From Palsa-872 sp036844615 (lineage in GTDB: Bacteria > Chloroflexota > Dormibacteria > Dormibacterales > Dormibacteraceae): a stretch of DNA of 64,000 nucleotides. Below the pieces are notes generated by a model that made no database searches, had not been told where the DNA came from, and saw nothing but the letters and a program-made list of their open reading frames with translations. The stretch lies in the NCBI GenBank assembly GCA_036844615.1, contig DAIUFK010000001.1, forward strand, positions 49,067 to 113,066. Direction: 5' to 3'. The translations under genes and the position numbers were made by a program. Below are positions 17,949 to 26,723 of the stretch, piece by piece; within the stretch, counting starts at the first letter, position 1, and each line of letters starts with the position of its first letter.

Positions 17949-18148
17949 TCGTCCTGCAGATCAACGGCAAGGAGGTCCACCTCGATGGACCAACGGCGCT
18001 GCTCGCCTACCTCGAGAAGCTCGGTGTGAGCCCGCGCGCCGTAGCGGTCGAGCACAACGGCGTCATCATCGAGCGGGACGAGTACGCGAGGACGACTCTC
18101 GGCGAAGGCGATGCAGTGGAGATCGTGAGGATGGTCGGAGGCGGCTAG
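17945..18148 (+). CDS. thiS: sulfur carrier protein ThiS
   Basis: A 67-residue ubiquitin-fold protein starting MIVLQINGKEVHLDGPTALL and ending in the Gly-Gly required for thiocarboxylate formation (MVGGG). VAVEHNGVIIERDEY is the conserved middle. ATG 17945 overlaps the previous stop (ATGA). The adenylating partner ThiF and the oxidase ThiO are not in the window. Confidence 0.9.
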   Translation: MIVLQINGKEVHLDGPTALLAYLEKLGVSPRAVAVEHNGVIIERDEYARTTLGEGDAVEIVRMVGGG

Positions 18149-18186
18149 TTGCCTGCGGGGCGCCCCCTCCGGCGCTGCGACCACCA

Positions 18187-18205
18187 CCCGCGCGTACCGC
18201 GCGGG
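18187..18205. terminator. GC-rich hairpin between thiS and murE
   Basis: CCCGCGCG pairs perfectly with CGCGCGGG around a 3-nt loop in the 79-bp gap between convergent thiS and murE. There is no T-tract on either strand, so it may slow or end transcription only weakly, or belong to an intergenic repeat. Confidence 0.35.
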
Positions 18206-18227
18206 GACCCCAAAGGAGTGGGGAGGA

Positions 18228-19724
18228 TTAGCCGGCCAGCCCTAACTTCTCCCTGATAGCCGCCTCGGCTTCGGCCCGCTCGTCCCACGGCTCGGAGCCG
18301 GCAGCTGTCTGCATCGAGCGTTCGTGGCCTTTGCCGGCGAGGAGGACGCAGTCGCCAGGCCTTGCGATCTCGATGGCCCGGCGGATCGCGGCGCGGCGGT
18401 CGATGACCACTTCGAAATCGTGCCCAGGAGCCTTTCCCACCGCGCCCGACTGCACCTCCCGGGCGATCTCGGTGGGGTCCTCGCCGAGCGGATCGTCAGT
18501 GGTGATGATGAAGAAGTCGGCGAACTCGGCAGCTGCTCGACCCATGCCCGGCCTGTCGTGGTCAGAGCGAGCGGTCGAGCCGAAAACCGCGATCAAGCGA
18601 CCTGGCGTGAACGGCCGCAGCTCCGCAAGCGCGCTGGCGAGCGCCCCCGATGAGTGGGCGAAGTCGATGAAAACGCGAAAGTCCTGGCCGAGGTCCACCG
18701 GCTCGAGCCTGCCGCGAACCCCCTCGAAACCCGCGAGGCCCCTGCCTATCGCATCCAGCGGCACGCCGAGCGCAAGGCAGACCCCCGCGGCGCACAGCGC
18801 GTTGTAGATGTTGAATCGGGCCGGCACGATGAGCGTCACGTCGGTCTCCCCCACTGGGGTCACCAGCCGGAAATGTGACCCCGAACCGCTCACCGTGAGT
18901 TCGAGAGGATGCAGGTCGGCAGCTGTCGTCAGGCCATAGGACCAGCGCCGCGAGATCGGCCTGCGAGACAACCTCTCGTAGCTCGGATCGTCACGATTGA
19001 GGACTGCGGTCTTCTCGATTCCCTTGTCAGCCCCGGCTGCAGTGAGGTCGATGAGCCGTGCCTTTGCAGCGAGATAGTCGTCCCAGGTTGCGTGATAGTC
19101 GAGATGGTCGTGACCGACGTTGGTGAATGCGGCCACGTCGAAGTCGCAGGCTCGCACGCGTTCCTGGACGAGCGCATGTGATGTGGTCTCGATCACCGCG
19201 CACTGCACGCCGGCTTCGACCATGCGCTGGAGCCAGGCCTGCACCTGGGGTGCCTCGGTGGTGGTCTGCCCGCTCAAGTTGTCGGTCTCGTTGCCACTCA
19301 CGGTAAAAGCGACGGTGCTCATGGCGCCGGCCTGGATTCCGCTCGCCTGCAAGACGTGCTCGGCCATGTGGGTGGTCGTCGTCTTGCCGTCAGTTCCAGT
19401 GATGCCTGCGACCTTGAGCCTGCGCGACGGCCGGCCATAGAACTCCGCCGCGATCTCCGCGAGCCCGAGGCGTGTCGACGGAACCAGCAGAACAGGCGTG
19501 CCGGCGGGCACCGGTCCGGGGCGCTCGAGTGCCACTGCCACCGCGCCCTTGGCCACCGCGTCGGCGGCGAATGCGTGACCGTCCTCGTGCAGGCCTGAGA
19601 CGGCAACGAATAGATCACCTGGCTTGACGCGACGCGAGTCGTAGGCGATCCCGGTCACCTCCACGTCGCCGCCACCTTCCAGCGTTGCGCCGGGCACGCC
19701 TCTGGCTAAATCCGCGAGCTTCAT
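18228..19724 (-). CDS. murE: UDP-N-acetylmuramoyl-tripeptide synthetase (MurE)
   Basis: A 498-residue Mur ligase adding the third amino acid to UDP-MurNAc-dipeptide. Visible are the N-terminal UDP-binding YDSRRVKPGDLFVAVSG, the P-loop GITGTDGKTTTTHMAEHVL, TTEAPQVQAW, ETTSHAL, NVGHDHLDYH and the C-terminal FGSTARSDHDRPGMGRAA, VLLAGKGHE. ATG 19724 is chosen because it gives the standard start MKLADLARG and avoids overlap with folP. The usual DNPR meso-DAP motif is replaced by DDPLGED in the matching position (ITTDDPLGEDP), so the third amino acid, DAP or lysine, should be left open. murF and murD are not nearby. Confidence 0.92.
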   Translation of the reverse strand: MKLADLARGVPGATLEGGGDVEVTGIAYDSRRVKPGDLFVAVSGLHEDGHAFAADAVAKGAVAVALERPGPVPAGTPVLLVPSTRLGLAEIAAEFYGRPSRRLKVAGITGTDGKTTTTHMAEHVLQASGIQAGAMSTVAFTVSGNETDNLSGQTTTEAPQVQAWLQRMVEAGVQCAVIETTSHALVQERVRACDFDVAAFTNVGHDHLDYHATWDDYLAAKARLIDLTAAGADKGIEKTAVLNRDDPSYERLSRRPISRRWSYGLTTAADLHPLELTVSGSGSHFRLVTPVGETDVTLIVPARFNIYNALCAAGVCLALGVPLDAIGRGLAGFEGVRGRLEPVDLGQDFRVFIDFAHSSGALASALAELRPFTPGRLIAVFGSTARSDHDRPGMGRAAAEFADFFIITTDDPLGEDPTEIAREVQSGAVGKAPGHDFEVVIDRRAAIRRAIEIARPGDCVLLAGKGHERSMQTAAGSEPWDERAEAEAAIREKLGLAG

Positions 19725-19737
19725 TCCCGAGGGGCAG

Positions 19738-19743
19738 CATAAT
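19738..19743 (+). promoter_or_regulatory. -10-like hexamer CATAAT before folP
   Basis: CATAAT ends exactly 6 nt before the folP GTG, placing the probable transcription start at or within a base or two of the start codon. It lies in the 25-bp divergent gap to murE. Confidence 0.45.
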
Positions 19744-19749
19744 CGGCGC

Positions 19750-20559
19750 GTGATCGCCGACATCGGTGGCCGCCGATTCGAGTGGGGCACCCGTACCTAC
19801 GTGATGGGAATCGTCAACGTCACGCCTGACTCTTTCAGCGGCGACGGCCTCGGCGCGGACCACGAAGGCGCTGTCGCGCAGGGCGTGCGCATGGTGAAGG
19901 AAGGAGCCGATTTTCTGGATGTGGGCGGTGAGTCGACCCGCCCGGGCCACGTGCCGGTCAGCACCGAGGAAGAGATCAACCGCACCGAAGCGGTCGTTCG
20001 AGACCTCGCGCGGAGGTCAGGCGTGCCCGTGTCGATCGACACTTACAAGCTCGAGGTCGCAAAGGTTGCCGTTGCGGTAGGGGCGACCATTCTCAACGAT
20101 GTCTGGGGACTCACCCGTTCGCCGGCCCTTGCCGACCTCGCCGCGAAGCATGGTTGCGCCCTCGTCGTGATGCACAACCAGGACGGCACCGCCTACGCGG
20201 GCGACATCATGAGCGAGATCAAACGCTTCCTGAAGGTTGCCGCGACTCTCGCGATCGCCGCAGGCGTGCCGCGTGAGCGTGTGCTGATCGACCCCGGTAT
20301 CGGCTTCGGCAAAACAGCCGAACAGAATTGGGAAGTGATGCGCAGGCTGGATGAGCTGAAGGAGGTCGGGCTGCCGATCCTCATCGGGACGTCGCGTAAG
20401 TCGTTCATGGGAAGGCTTCTCGACCTACCCGTCACCCAACGGCTCGAGGGAACGGCTGCGACGGTCACAGCCGCAGTGCTACGCGGAGCCGATGTCGTCC
20501 GCGTCCACGACGTCGAGGCGATGACGCGGGTCGTGCGCACCGCCGACCACTTGCGGTGA
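19750..20559 (+). CDS. folP: dihydropteroate synthase
   Basis: A 269-residue TIM-barrel enzyme joining pABA to the pterin diphosphate. All family motifs are present: VMGIVNVTPDSFSGDG, FLDVGGESTRPGH, VSIDTYK, ILNDVWG, VLIDPGIGFGKT, IGTSRKSFMG and the final VRVHDV. GTG 19750 follows a -10-like CATAAT. Its stop overlaps the folK start (GTGA). folB and folE are missing from the cluster. Confidence 0.96.
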   Translation: MIADIGGRRFEWGTRTYVMGIVNVTPDSFSGDGLGADHEGAVAQGVRMVKEGADFLDVGGESTRPGHVPVSTEEEINRTEAVVRDLARRSGVPVSIDTYKLEVAKVAVAVGATILNDVWGLTRSPALADLAAKHGCALVVMHNQDGTAYAGDIMSEIKRFLKVAATLAIAAGVPRERVLIDPGIGFGKTAEQNWEVMRRLDELKEVGLPILIGTSRKSFMGRLLDLPVTQRLEGTAATVTAAVLRGADVVRVHDVEAMTRVVRTADHLR

Positions 20560-20975
20560 CGTCGAGAAGGACTGTCGCATACCTCGGCCTCGGCTCCAAC
20601 GTCGGCCGGCGGGCTCGCAACCTCAGCGCCGCACGCAGGCGGCTGCGTCAAAAGGGTGCGCGAATCTTGCGTCAAAGTAGCGTCATTGAGACCGAGCCTT
20701 GGGGAGACCTCGACCAGCCGCGCTTCTTGAACCAGGTGGTTGAGGTCGAATGGACTGGCGAGCCGCGAGAGCTGCTGCACACGGTCAAGGAGGTAGAGCG
20801 CGAGGGTGGGCGCAAACCGACCCGTCGCTGGGGCCCGCGAGCCATAGACGTCGACATCCTGCTATTCGGCGACGAGCGCATCTCCGAGCTGGACCTTGAG
20901 GTTCCCCATCCGGGGATACCGCAGCGGCCGTTTGTTCTCGAATCGCTGCGCGAGCTGGGTATTACACCGCCCTAG
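20556..20975 (+). CDS. folK: 2-amino-4-hydroxy-6-hydroxymethyldihydropteridine diphosphokinase
   Basis: A 139-residue HPPK that activates the pterin for FolP. Markers are AYLGLGSNVGRRARNL, SSVIETEPWGDLDQPRFLNQ, the PTRRWGPRAIDVDILLFGDE signature and EVPHPGIPQRPFVLESL. GTG 20556 overlaps the folP TGA. folP-folK without folB between them is less common than folP-folB-folK, so neopterin aldolase must be encoded elsewhere or replaced. Confidence 0.94.
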   Translation: MTSRRTVAYLGLGSNVGRRARNLSAARRRLRQKGARILRQSSVIETEPWGDLDQPRFLNQVVEVEWTGEPRELLHTVKEVEREGGRKPTRRWGPRAIDVDILLFGDERISELDLEVPHPGIPQRPFVLESLRELGITPP

Positions 20976-21017
20976 CCGGGTCGCGCGTTGGTGTTTGGAA
21001 ATGGAAGGCTGGGTGAC

Positions 21018-21036
21018 GGCCGGAGTAAATCCGGCC
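21018..21036. terminator. hairpin between convergent folK and response regulator
   Basis: GGCCGGA pairs with TCCGGCC around a 5-nt GTAAA loop in the 101-bp convergent gap. Only TT follows on the plus strand, so terminator function is plausible but weak. Confidence 0.4.
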
Positions 21037-21076
21037 TTGAGCTCCACTTAAACTGCCCGCGTCTAGAGCCGCGTGG

Positions 21077-21796
21077 TTAGCCGGGGCGCGCGTTGGTGAA
21101 GCGGTAGCCGATGCCCGGCACGGCGAGGATGTAGTAGGGCCTCGAGGGCTGGGTTTCGACCTTCCGTCTCAGGTTCCGGATGTGGACGTCGATGACGCGC
21201 GTCTCGATGGGGTACTCGTAGCCCCAGATCGAGTTCAGGATCTTCTCTCGGCTGAGGACCTTACCCGCGTTGCTGGCGAGGAAGTTCAGCAGGTCGAACT
21301 CGGTGTGGGTCAGCTCCACTTCCTTGCCGGACTTGTAGATGCGGCGCTCGTTGACGTCGATGAGCAGGTCGCGGAACTCGAGCCGGGTCCGCGTCGCCTC
21401 AACCGACTCGAGGCGAGTCCGGCGCAGGTGTGCGGCCATTCGAGCCACCAGCTCCCTGATGCGTAGGGGCTTGGTGACGTAATCGTCGGCACCGATCTCG
21501 AGAGCGACGACGACGTCTATCTCGTCTGAACGGGTGCTCATCATGATCACCGGCACCGAAGCGTCAACCTTGCGGAGCTCGCGGCAAAAGTCGAAGCCCG
21601 AGCCGTCTGGAAGAGCGACTTCGAGCAGCACCAGGCTCGGGTGCCCGGTTCCAAGCTCGCGCAGCCCGTCGGCGCCGCTCTCGGCCTCCAGCACCTGGTA
21701 GCCGTCCTGGGCGCATGCGGTCCTGACCTCGCGACGGCTGTTCGCGTCGGAGTCGACGATGAGGACCTTGCGGGTGGATTCGGTGGCGCTGATCAC
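21077..21796 (-). CDS. OmpR-type response regulator with Glu at the phosphoacceptor site
   Basis: A 239-residue receiver plus winged-helix protein. The receiver keeps the overall fold (KVLIVDSDANSRREV, VPVIMMSTRSDE, GADDYVTKPLRIREL). The phosphoacceptor position, normally LLDLMLP, reads LLEVALP with Glu59 (codon GAA at 21622-21620). One acidic-pocket residue is Ser (VDSD). Asp-to-Glu can imitate the phosphorylated state, so the protein may be always active. The DNA-binding domain (LTHTEFDLLNFLASNAGKVL; VIDVHIRNLRRKVE) looks intact. It follows the FemAB-like gene by 29 bp and probably shares its transcript with the phosphatase gene. Confidence 0.9.
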   Translation of the reverse strand: MISATESTRKVLIVDSDANSRREVRTACAQDGYQVLEAESGADGLRELGTGHPSLVLLEVALPDGSGFDFCRELRKVDASVPVIMMSTRSDEIDVVVALEIGADDYVTKPLRIRELVARMAAHLRRTRLESVEATRTRLEFRDLLIDVNERRIYKSGKEVELTHTEFDLLNFLASNAGKVLSREKILNSIWGYEYPIETRVIDVHIRNLRRKVETQPSRPYYILAVPGIGYRFTNARPG

Positions 21797-21825
21797 GCCA
21801 ACATACTAACTGAATTGAAGGATTG

Positions 21826-22797
21826 TTAGGAGATGTTGCGTTTCAAGCCCCGAACGCCACGCCTCGCCCTGCTTTCGAGATCGAGCAGCCGCGACCCAGT
21901 GGATGACAGGACGAGCTCCCAGGCGCCGGCGTACGCCACCTCCTCGCCGCCGAACTCGGCCTTGAAGAAGCCGAGGCCGTGCCATGGATGTTTCGGTCCT
22001 GCGCCTGGCGGAGGCACGCCCCACAGGTCGTAGTCCCGGAGACCGGCTTCGGCGGCGGATCGAATGCCCGACCACCACGCCAGGTCGTTCGCCATGAGCT
22101 CAGGGTGTGCCCCGCTCCTCCCGGCGAACAGGTGGTAGGCGCGTCCGGCGTGCCTGGCGACGAGGACGGCTGACAGGGCCTCGTGAGTCTCGGGGTGGTA
22201 GCCGACGTAGGTGCGGCACCACGGCAGCAGCTCGAGAAGGAGCTCGTAGTAGCGCTGGGTCGGCAGGTTTATCGATGCCCTTCGCTCGACGGCTGCCGAC
22301 TGGCGGCCAAGCTCCGCCGCGTCCTTGCCCTCTTCGACGACGACTCCCCGCCTCAGGCCGGCCCGAATGTTGTAGCGCCTGCCTTGCTTGAAGGAGGCGA
22401 GCATCTCGTCCGGCGGGCGCATGGTGAGGATCCGCGTGTGCTCAGGCTGGGTCGGCGCAATCTTGGCAAAACCACGTTCGGCGAGAACCGCGCCGAACTC
22501 AGGCGGGGCCTCGGGCTCGAGCCGAAGCTTGGCGATCTTCGCCGCACGGGCCCAATCGACGAGTGAGTCGATCGAGCCGGCGGAGACAGGGACAGGTCCG
22601 CGCGGAACGTACGCCTCGCGCACCGGACCGACGCCGCGCAGTTGAACGCTCGCCATCGCGCCGCCCGCAAGCTTTACACGCTCCACGGTCCAGCCGGCGT
22701 GCGATTGCACCTCGCCCCAGCCCCATGTCTGGAGCAGAGGTGACGGCGAGGCCTGCTCTTCGAGGTCGCGGTCCCAGCTCGCTGCGCCCGCGCTCAT
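21826..22797 (-). CDS. FemAB/FemX-family aminoacyltransferase-like protein
   Basis: A 323-residue GNAT-fold protein of the lipid II peptidoglycan-bridge family. Markers are PLLQTWGWGEVQSHAGW at the N-terminus, SFKQGRRYNIRAGLRRGV in the middle and LRDYDLWGVPPPGAGPKHPW followed by GLGFFKAEFGGEEVAYAG near the end. Relatives add amino acids from aminoacyl-tRNA to cell-wall peptides, supporting a Gram-positive-like wall; exact substrate is unknown. Its ATG overlaps the phosphatase stop by 4 bp, and the Glu59 response regulator follows. Confidence 0.85.
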   Translation of the reverse strand: MSAGAASWDRDLEEQASPSPLLQTWGWGEVQSHAGWTVERVKLAGGAMASVQLRGVGPVREAYVPRGPVPVSAGSIDSLVDWARAAKIAKLRLEPEAPPEFGAVLAERGFAKIAPTQPEHTRILTMRPPDEMLASFKQGRRYNIRAGLRRGVVVEEGKDAAELGRQSAAVERRASINLPTQRYYELLLELLPWCRTYVGYHPETHEALSAVLVARHAGRAYHLFAGRSGAHPELMANDLAWWSGIRSAAEAGLRDYDLWGVPPPGAGPKHPWHGLGFFKAEFGGEEVAYAGAWELVLSSTGSRLLDLESRARRGVRGLKRNIS

Positions 22798-23420
22798 CCG
22801 ATCTCCAGGCCCCCTAAGGTGCCTACCTCGAGGTGCCCTATGTCGTTGACGCCGCTGACGACAAGCCTGCCGTTGCGCTTCTCGATCACCGACATGGAGG
22901 TGTTCTGGATCCTGAACGGGAAGATGCCGCGGCCGGGCCGGCCCACCACGTGATGAAGCGCAATCTGGATGACGCCCCCATGCGTCACCGCCAGCACGTC
23001 GCCCTGCTGGTGGCTGTCAAACAGCGAATCGAGGGCAACCTTCACCCTCGCTTCGAACGGCGCGGAGCCTTCGCCGCCCGGGACGAGGTCCCAGTCTGGC
23101 TCCTCCGTCCAGCCTGCCCATGCCTTCGGATACCGGACCGCGAGCTCTTCAGCGAGCAGGCCCTCCCATTCGCCGAGGTAGATCTCCCGAAGTCCTGCCA
23201 TCGGAGTGGGCTCAATCCCGACAGCCTCGCCGATAACCCTCGATGTCTCGAGCGCCCGCTTCAGGTCGCTCGAGTAAAAGCCGCTGAACTTGCGTCCGGC
23301 CAGGCGGCGACCGAGCCGCGCAGCCTGGCGGCGCCCCTCGTCTGAAAGCGGGGGATCGAGCTGGCCCTGGATGCGGTGCTCATGGTTCCACGTCGACTGG
23401 CCGTGGCGAACGAGCAGCAA
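22794..23420 (-). CDS. histidine phosphatase (phosphoglycerate mutase-like)
   Basis: A 208-residue member of the histidine phosphatase superfamily. The catalytic RHG occurs in LLVRHGQSTWNHEHRIQGQL, with LSDEGRRQAARL, the SSDLKRALETSRVI arm, acid residue in LREIYLGEWEGLLAEE and the second His in LAVTHGGVIQIAL. The start is TTG 23420, just before the first strand. Substrate could be a phosphosugar, a phosphoglycerate or a nucleotide. It is the first gene of a likely operon with femAB and the response regulator. Confidence 0.87.
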   Translation of the reverse strand: MLLVRHGQSTWNHEHRIQGQLDPPLSDEGRRQAARLGRRLAGRKFSGFYSSDLKRALETSRVIGEAVGIEPTPMAGLREIYLGEWEGLLAEELAVRYPKAWAGWTEEPDWDLVPGGEGSAPFEARVKVALDSLFDSHQQGDVLAVTHGGVIQIALHHVVGRPGRGIFPFRIQNTSMSVIEKRNGRLVVSGVNDIGHLEVGTLGGLEIG

Positions 23421-23504
23421 GCGTGCTGAAGTTGGCTGGGGTGGGTTCGCAACGGCTTCGCCGGCCTCGGGCTGCTCTGGGCGCGCGGATCTGATACCGA
23501 TATC

Positions 23505-23510
23505 TATACT
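23505..23510 (+). promoter_or_regulatory. -10-like TATACT upstream of the DUF4388 gene
   Basis: TATACT lies 54 bp before TTG 23565 in the 144-bp divergent gap. No convincing -35 is visible. The transcript would have a leader of roughly 45 nt that includes the AGGAG Shine-Dalgarno at 23553-23557. Confidence 0.35.
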
Positions 23511-23564
23511 AACTTTCTCGTAATCCCACGATCGGAGAGCTGGGCCGATCTCAGGAGATGACGC

Positions 23565-25088
23565 TTGCAGTCACACGGCTCGTTGGCCGAAACGCCTCTT
23601 CGCTCGCTGCTGGAAGCCGCTCAAGGCGAGCGGTCCACCGGTACGCTTACGCTCAGGAATGGTTCAGGCGAACCGACTTCGCTGTACTTCCTGTTCGGCC
23701 ACCTTTTCCACGCCCAGGGAGACGGTTTGGCCGGTGACGACGCGGTCGTCCGCGCACTCACCTGGAGCAAGGGCGAGTTCGAGTTCGACGCGAAGGCTAA
23801 GCTACCCGCCGATGAGACAGTCAAGGCCGGCATCCCCGAGCTGGTCCACGCAGCCGAGGCCGCGCCGAAGCACGGCGATACCGAACCCCCCAAGGTCGAG
23901 AAGGCCGAAGCGCGAGGGGAGCGCCGAGACAATCCTGAACCGGAGAGAAAGGTGGAAGCACCCCAGCCAAGACGCGGCGTGAAGCACCGACCGCAGCCCA
24001 AGCACGGCCGTGAGCCGATACCTGTACCTGCCGGGCAGGTCATCTACGACTCGCTCAAGACGTCGTTCGTCGATTTCCCGCGCCTGATCACCACGCTCGA
24101 GAAGGAGGGGTACACCGGTTACGTGCGCCTGCTCACCGACGACGCGACAGGATTGATCCTTTTTCGCGAGGGCTCGGCGCTCGAGTGCATGTACGACGGG
24201 GCTGCCGAACCAGGCGGCCTGATGCTCGGCAAGACCGCGCTGCACCAGTTCAATGAGGACGTCACCACAGGACACGGAGTCCTCGACGTGGTAGGCCTGT
24301 CGCCTGAGCTCATCGATGGCCTCTACGAGCTCACCGTCTCGAAGCCGATGTACACCGAGCTTTACGCGGCCTGGGTCGACATGAAGGCGCTTCTCAAGTT
24401 CCTAAGCGATCGCAAGCTGAGCGGCAGCGTGATGATTCGAGCCGCTTCAGGCACCGGCGTGATCATCCTTTCCGACGGCGAGCTCGCGGGCGCCTACACC
24501 AGCGAGTCGCGCGACATCTCTGACAAGCCCGACCGCGCGCTGGCCCTCTGCGACGACCCCAACGCGATGATCGAGGTCAAGTCTGCTGACGCGACCAAGC
24601 ACCCGCCGCTCGACGTCGACGAGGTGGTGGCTGCACAGCGCGGCCCCCGCAACACCGGGCAGGTCGCTGCCGTGAGCAACCCGCAGCCGGTGGAGCCTGT
24701 CACGAGCCCGATGCCTGTCATCGCCGAGCCGGTCGCGCCGCCACCGCCCACCGCGGTCTATCCCACATACAACCCCCCCGCAACCACACATCCGACTCCC
24801 CCTTCGCAGCCTGCGATGCCGGTTGCACCGACGACACCGCCGCCGTCCTCTGGCGGGCCGCAGCGCGACTGGTCGCCAATCGTGTCCGAGCTGCAGGCGA
24901 TGGCCGAGGATGCTCTCGGCAACCGCGCTCGCAAGGTGAAGGACATCCTGGGCGCCGCCGACCCATCGGAGTCTGGCATTGAGGGCGCCATCGACCAGAT
25001 CCCCAGCATCTCGCTCCTGTTCGTGGACTCGTCCCGCCTCGAGCAGCTGGCTCACGAGATGAGGGCACGCCTCAAGTCGCACCTCTAG
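23565..25088 (+). CDS. DUF4388-domain protein with Pro-rich linker
   Basis: A 507-residue cytoplasmic-looking protein. Residues 1-90 form a DUF4388/PatA-like module (LAETPLRSLLEAAQGERSTG, LYFLFGHLFHAQGD, LTWSKGEFEFD). A charged linker follows. A second region (about 155-345) has similar beta-rich units, FREGSALECMYDGAAEPGG and VIILSDGELAGAYTSE, suggesting repeated ligand or effector modules. A long Pro/Thr stretch precedes a helical C-terminus ending LEQLAHEMRARLKSHL. TTG 23565 is supported by AGGAG with 7-nt spacing. DUF4388 occurs in bacterial signalling and motility proteins; a precise role cannot be given. Confidence 0.7.
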   Translation: MQSHGSLAETPLRSLLEAAQGERSTGTLTLRNGSGEPTSLYFLFGHLFHAQGDGLAGDDAVVRALTWSKGEFEFDAKAKLPADETVKAGIPELVHAAEAAPKHGDTEPPKVEKAEARGERRDNPEPERKVEAPQPRRGVKHRPQPKHGREPIPVPAGQVIYDSLKTSFVDFPRLITTLEKEGYTGYVRLLTDDATGLILFREGSALECMYDGAAEPGGLMLGKTALHQFNEDVTTGHGVLDVVGLSPELIDGLYELTVSKPMYTELYAAWVDMKALLKFLSDRKLSGSVMIRAASGTGVIILSDGELAGAYTSESRDISDKPDRALALCDDPNAMIEVKSADATKHPPLDVDEVVAAQRGPRNTGQVAAVSNPQPVEPVTSPMPVIAEPVAPPPPTAVYPTYNPPATTHPTPPSQPAMPVAPTTPPPSSGGPQRDWSPIVSELQAMAEDALGNRARKVKDILGAADPSESGIEGAIDQIPSISLLFVDSSRLEQLAHEMRARLKSHL

Positions 25089-25118
25089 TAGCGACGGGGA
25101 CCGAGGTCCCCCCGCCGG

Positions 25119-25124
25119 TAAGGT
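25119..25124 (+). promoter_or_regulatory. -10-like hexamer TAAGGT before the lipoprotein gene
   Basis: TAAGGT ends 6 nt before GTG 25131 and no ribosome-binding site is present between them, matching the leaderless pattern seen repeatedly in this window. Confidence 0.35.
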
Positions 25125-25130
25125 GACCTG

Positions 25131-26723
25131 GTGAAGCTGGGCTCGGCCGCGATTGCGCTCCTCGTGCTTATGTCGATCACTGCGTGCGGTGGAAACCCGC
25201 CGCAGATCGTCGATTACTCGCCCGAGCGGGGAGCCAAAGACGTTTCGACAGCGCTTCCAATCCGCCTCACCTTCGATCACGACGTGGACATGCAGTCGGT
25301 CGAGAGCAGGCTGCACCTGGTCCCCACGACCGCGGGCAGGCCTGTGTGGATCAATCCCAGGCAGCTCGATTACGAGCACCCAACGCTGGCACCCAACACG
25401 ACATACCAGGTGGTGCTCGAAGCCGGGTACAAGGATCCGGAGGGCAACACCGCCCTGCTGCGACACCACTGGTCTTTCGTCACCGAAGGACCGCCCACGC
25501 TGGCCGGCTCGGCTCCTGGAAACGGCGAGGCGGGCGTGGACCCAGCCGCGTACCTCCTCCTCAACTTCTCTCGCGACATGGCAGGAGCGAGCCTCAGCAG
25601 CTCGATCACTATCGCGCCGTCAGCGCCTTTCAGCGTTCGCCTCGACCCTGCTGATGGGCGCCGCGCGATCATCGCCCCCGCGGCGCTGCTCCAATCAGGC
25701 ACCACGTACACGATCGCCATCACCAACGGGGCGTCAGACGCCGATGGCAATCAGCTCGCGAGCAGCGCAAGCATCACATTCACCACAGGAGCCGTTCGCC
25801 AGCTGCGGCACTGGATCGCCTTCACGACGGCGGCCGCCGACGGCGCCTCCGGTGCGCTGTGGATAGTCAACGAGTCTGGCTTTCCCCGCAGGCTGTTCAA
25901 CGGCGAGCCGGTGAGCTCGTTCAGCTGGTCGCCCGAAGGCGACAGGTTGCTGGTCCAGGGCGTCGATGGTTCATGGTCCGCTCTCACCCCCGGTGCGGAC
26001 CCGACGCCGTTGGGATTCAAGGCTCCTTGGGCTGCCGCGCTCGCATCGGGCCTGGGCTACGCGTACATCGACGATGCGGGCGCGCTCCATCGCAGGTCGC
26101 CGGGTGGCGCCGACAGCGTGATCGCCGACGCGGTCAGCGTGGCAGCTGTCGCTCCAGGCGGAGGCCGCGTGGCCTTCGTCGAGGTGCGCTCGCAATCACA
26201 GGTGATCTGGGGCTACGACGTTGGCCTTCAGGCTCGCTATCAGCTGGCGGTCGAGAACGCCCATGTCAGCGCCATCAGCTGGTCCCCGGCCGGTAACCGA
26301 ATCGCCTACCTTCGCCTGGATGTCGGAACCACAAGCGTGAGGGTTCGCAATCTGACGGGTGTGGGAGCAACCACTACAGTCGCAAGTGGCGCAGGAATCG
26401 GTGCGCCGGCGTGGCTACCCGACTCGGTCCATCTCGTCTTCGCGGCGGATGTCCACACGTCGACTGGCGCGCTCCGAAAAGCGTTCGTGGTCAGCGCCAT
26501 CGCCCCACCTGCCACGCTCACCCCCCCTCTTGGATTGCCTGCAGACCCGAGTATCCGTGTCGAGAATCCAACCCCGTCACCCGACGGCCATCAGTTCGCA
26601 TTTCTCAACGACAACCAGGTTTGGTTGATGAACGGCGACGGGACGAGGCCGACTCCGCTGACTGCATACGACCCTGACTCGTTCCCCTATTCGTGCCGCA
26701 CGCCGGCCTGGACGCGCGCCTGA
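25131..26723 (+). CDS. lipoprotein with two Ig-like domains and a TolB-like propeller
   Basis: A 530-residue exported protein. The signal ends in the lipobox SITAC. Two SbsA/Big_5-type Ig modules follow (VDYSPERGAKDVSTALPIRL and LAGSAPGNGEAGVDPAAYLL, each ending in SFVTEG- or TFTTG-like strands). The C-terminal half (from about residue 225) has WD40/PD40-type repeats: SFSWSPEGDRLLVQG, ISWSPAGNRIAYLRL, PAWLPDSVHLVFAAD and PTPSPDGHQFAFLNDNQVWL. Such proteins scaffold or bind at the cell surface; the partner is unknown. Its 3' end overlaps the convergent glycosyltransferase by 37 bp. Confidence 0.82.
   Translation: MKLGSAAIALLVLMSITACGGNPPQIVDYSPERGAKDVSTALPIRLTFDHDVDMQSVESRLHLVPTTAGRPVWINPRQLDYEHPTLAPNTTYQVVLEAGYKDPEGNTALLRHHWSFVTEGPPTLAGSAPGNGEAGVDPAAYLLLNFSRDMAGASLSSSITIAPSAPFSVRLDPADGRRAIIAPAALLQSGTTYTIAITNGASDADGNQLASSASITFTTGAVRQLRHWIAFTTAAADGASGALWIVNESGFPRRLFNGEPVSSFSWSPEGDRLLVQGVDGSWSALTPGADPTPLGFKAPWAAALASGLGYAYIDDAGALHRRSPGGADSVIADAVSVAAVAPGGGRVAFVEVRSQSQVIWGYDVGLQARYQLAVENAHVSAISWSPAGNRIAYLRLDVGTTSVRVRNLTGVGATTTVASGAGIGAPAWLPDSVHLVFAADVHTSTGALRKAFVVSAIAPPATLTPPLGLPADPSIRVENPTPSPDGHQFAFLNDNQVWLMNGDGTRPTPLTAYDPDSFPYSCRTPAWTRA

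Noticed and set aside
18149..18227. third copy of the palindromic repeat found in the helicase gene
   Set aside because: It is GC-rich with GGGGCGCCCC and other hairpins, but lacks the CTGGCGGAGCCAG core.
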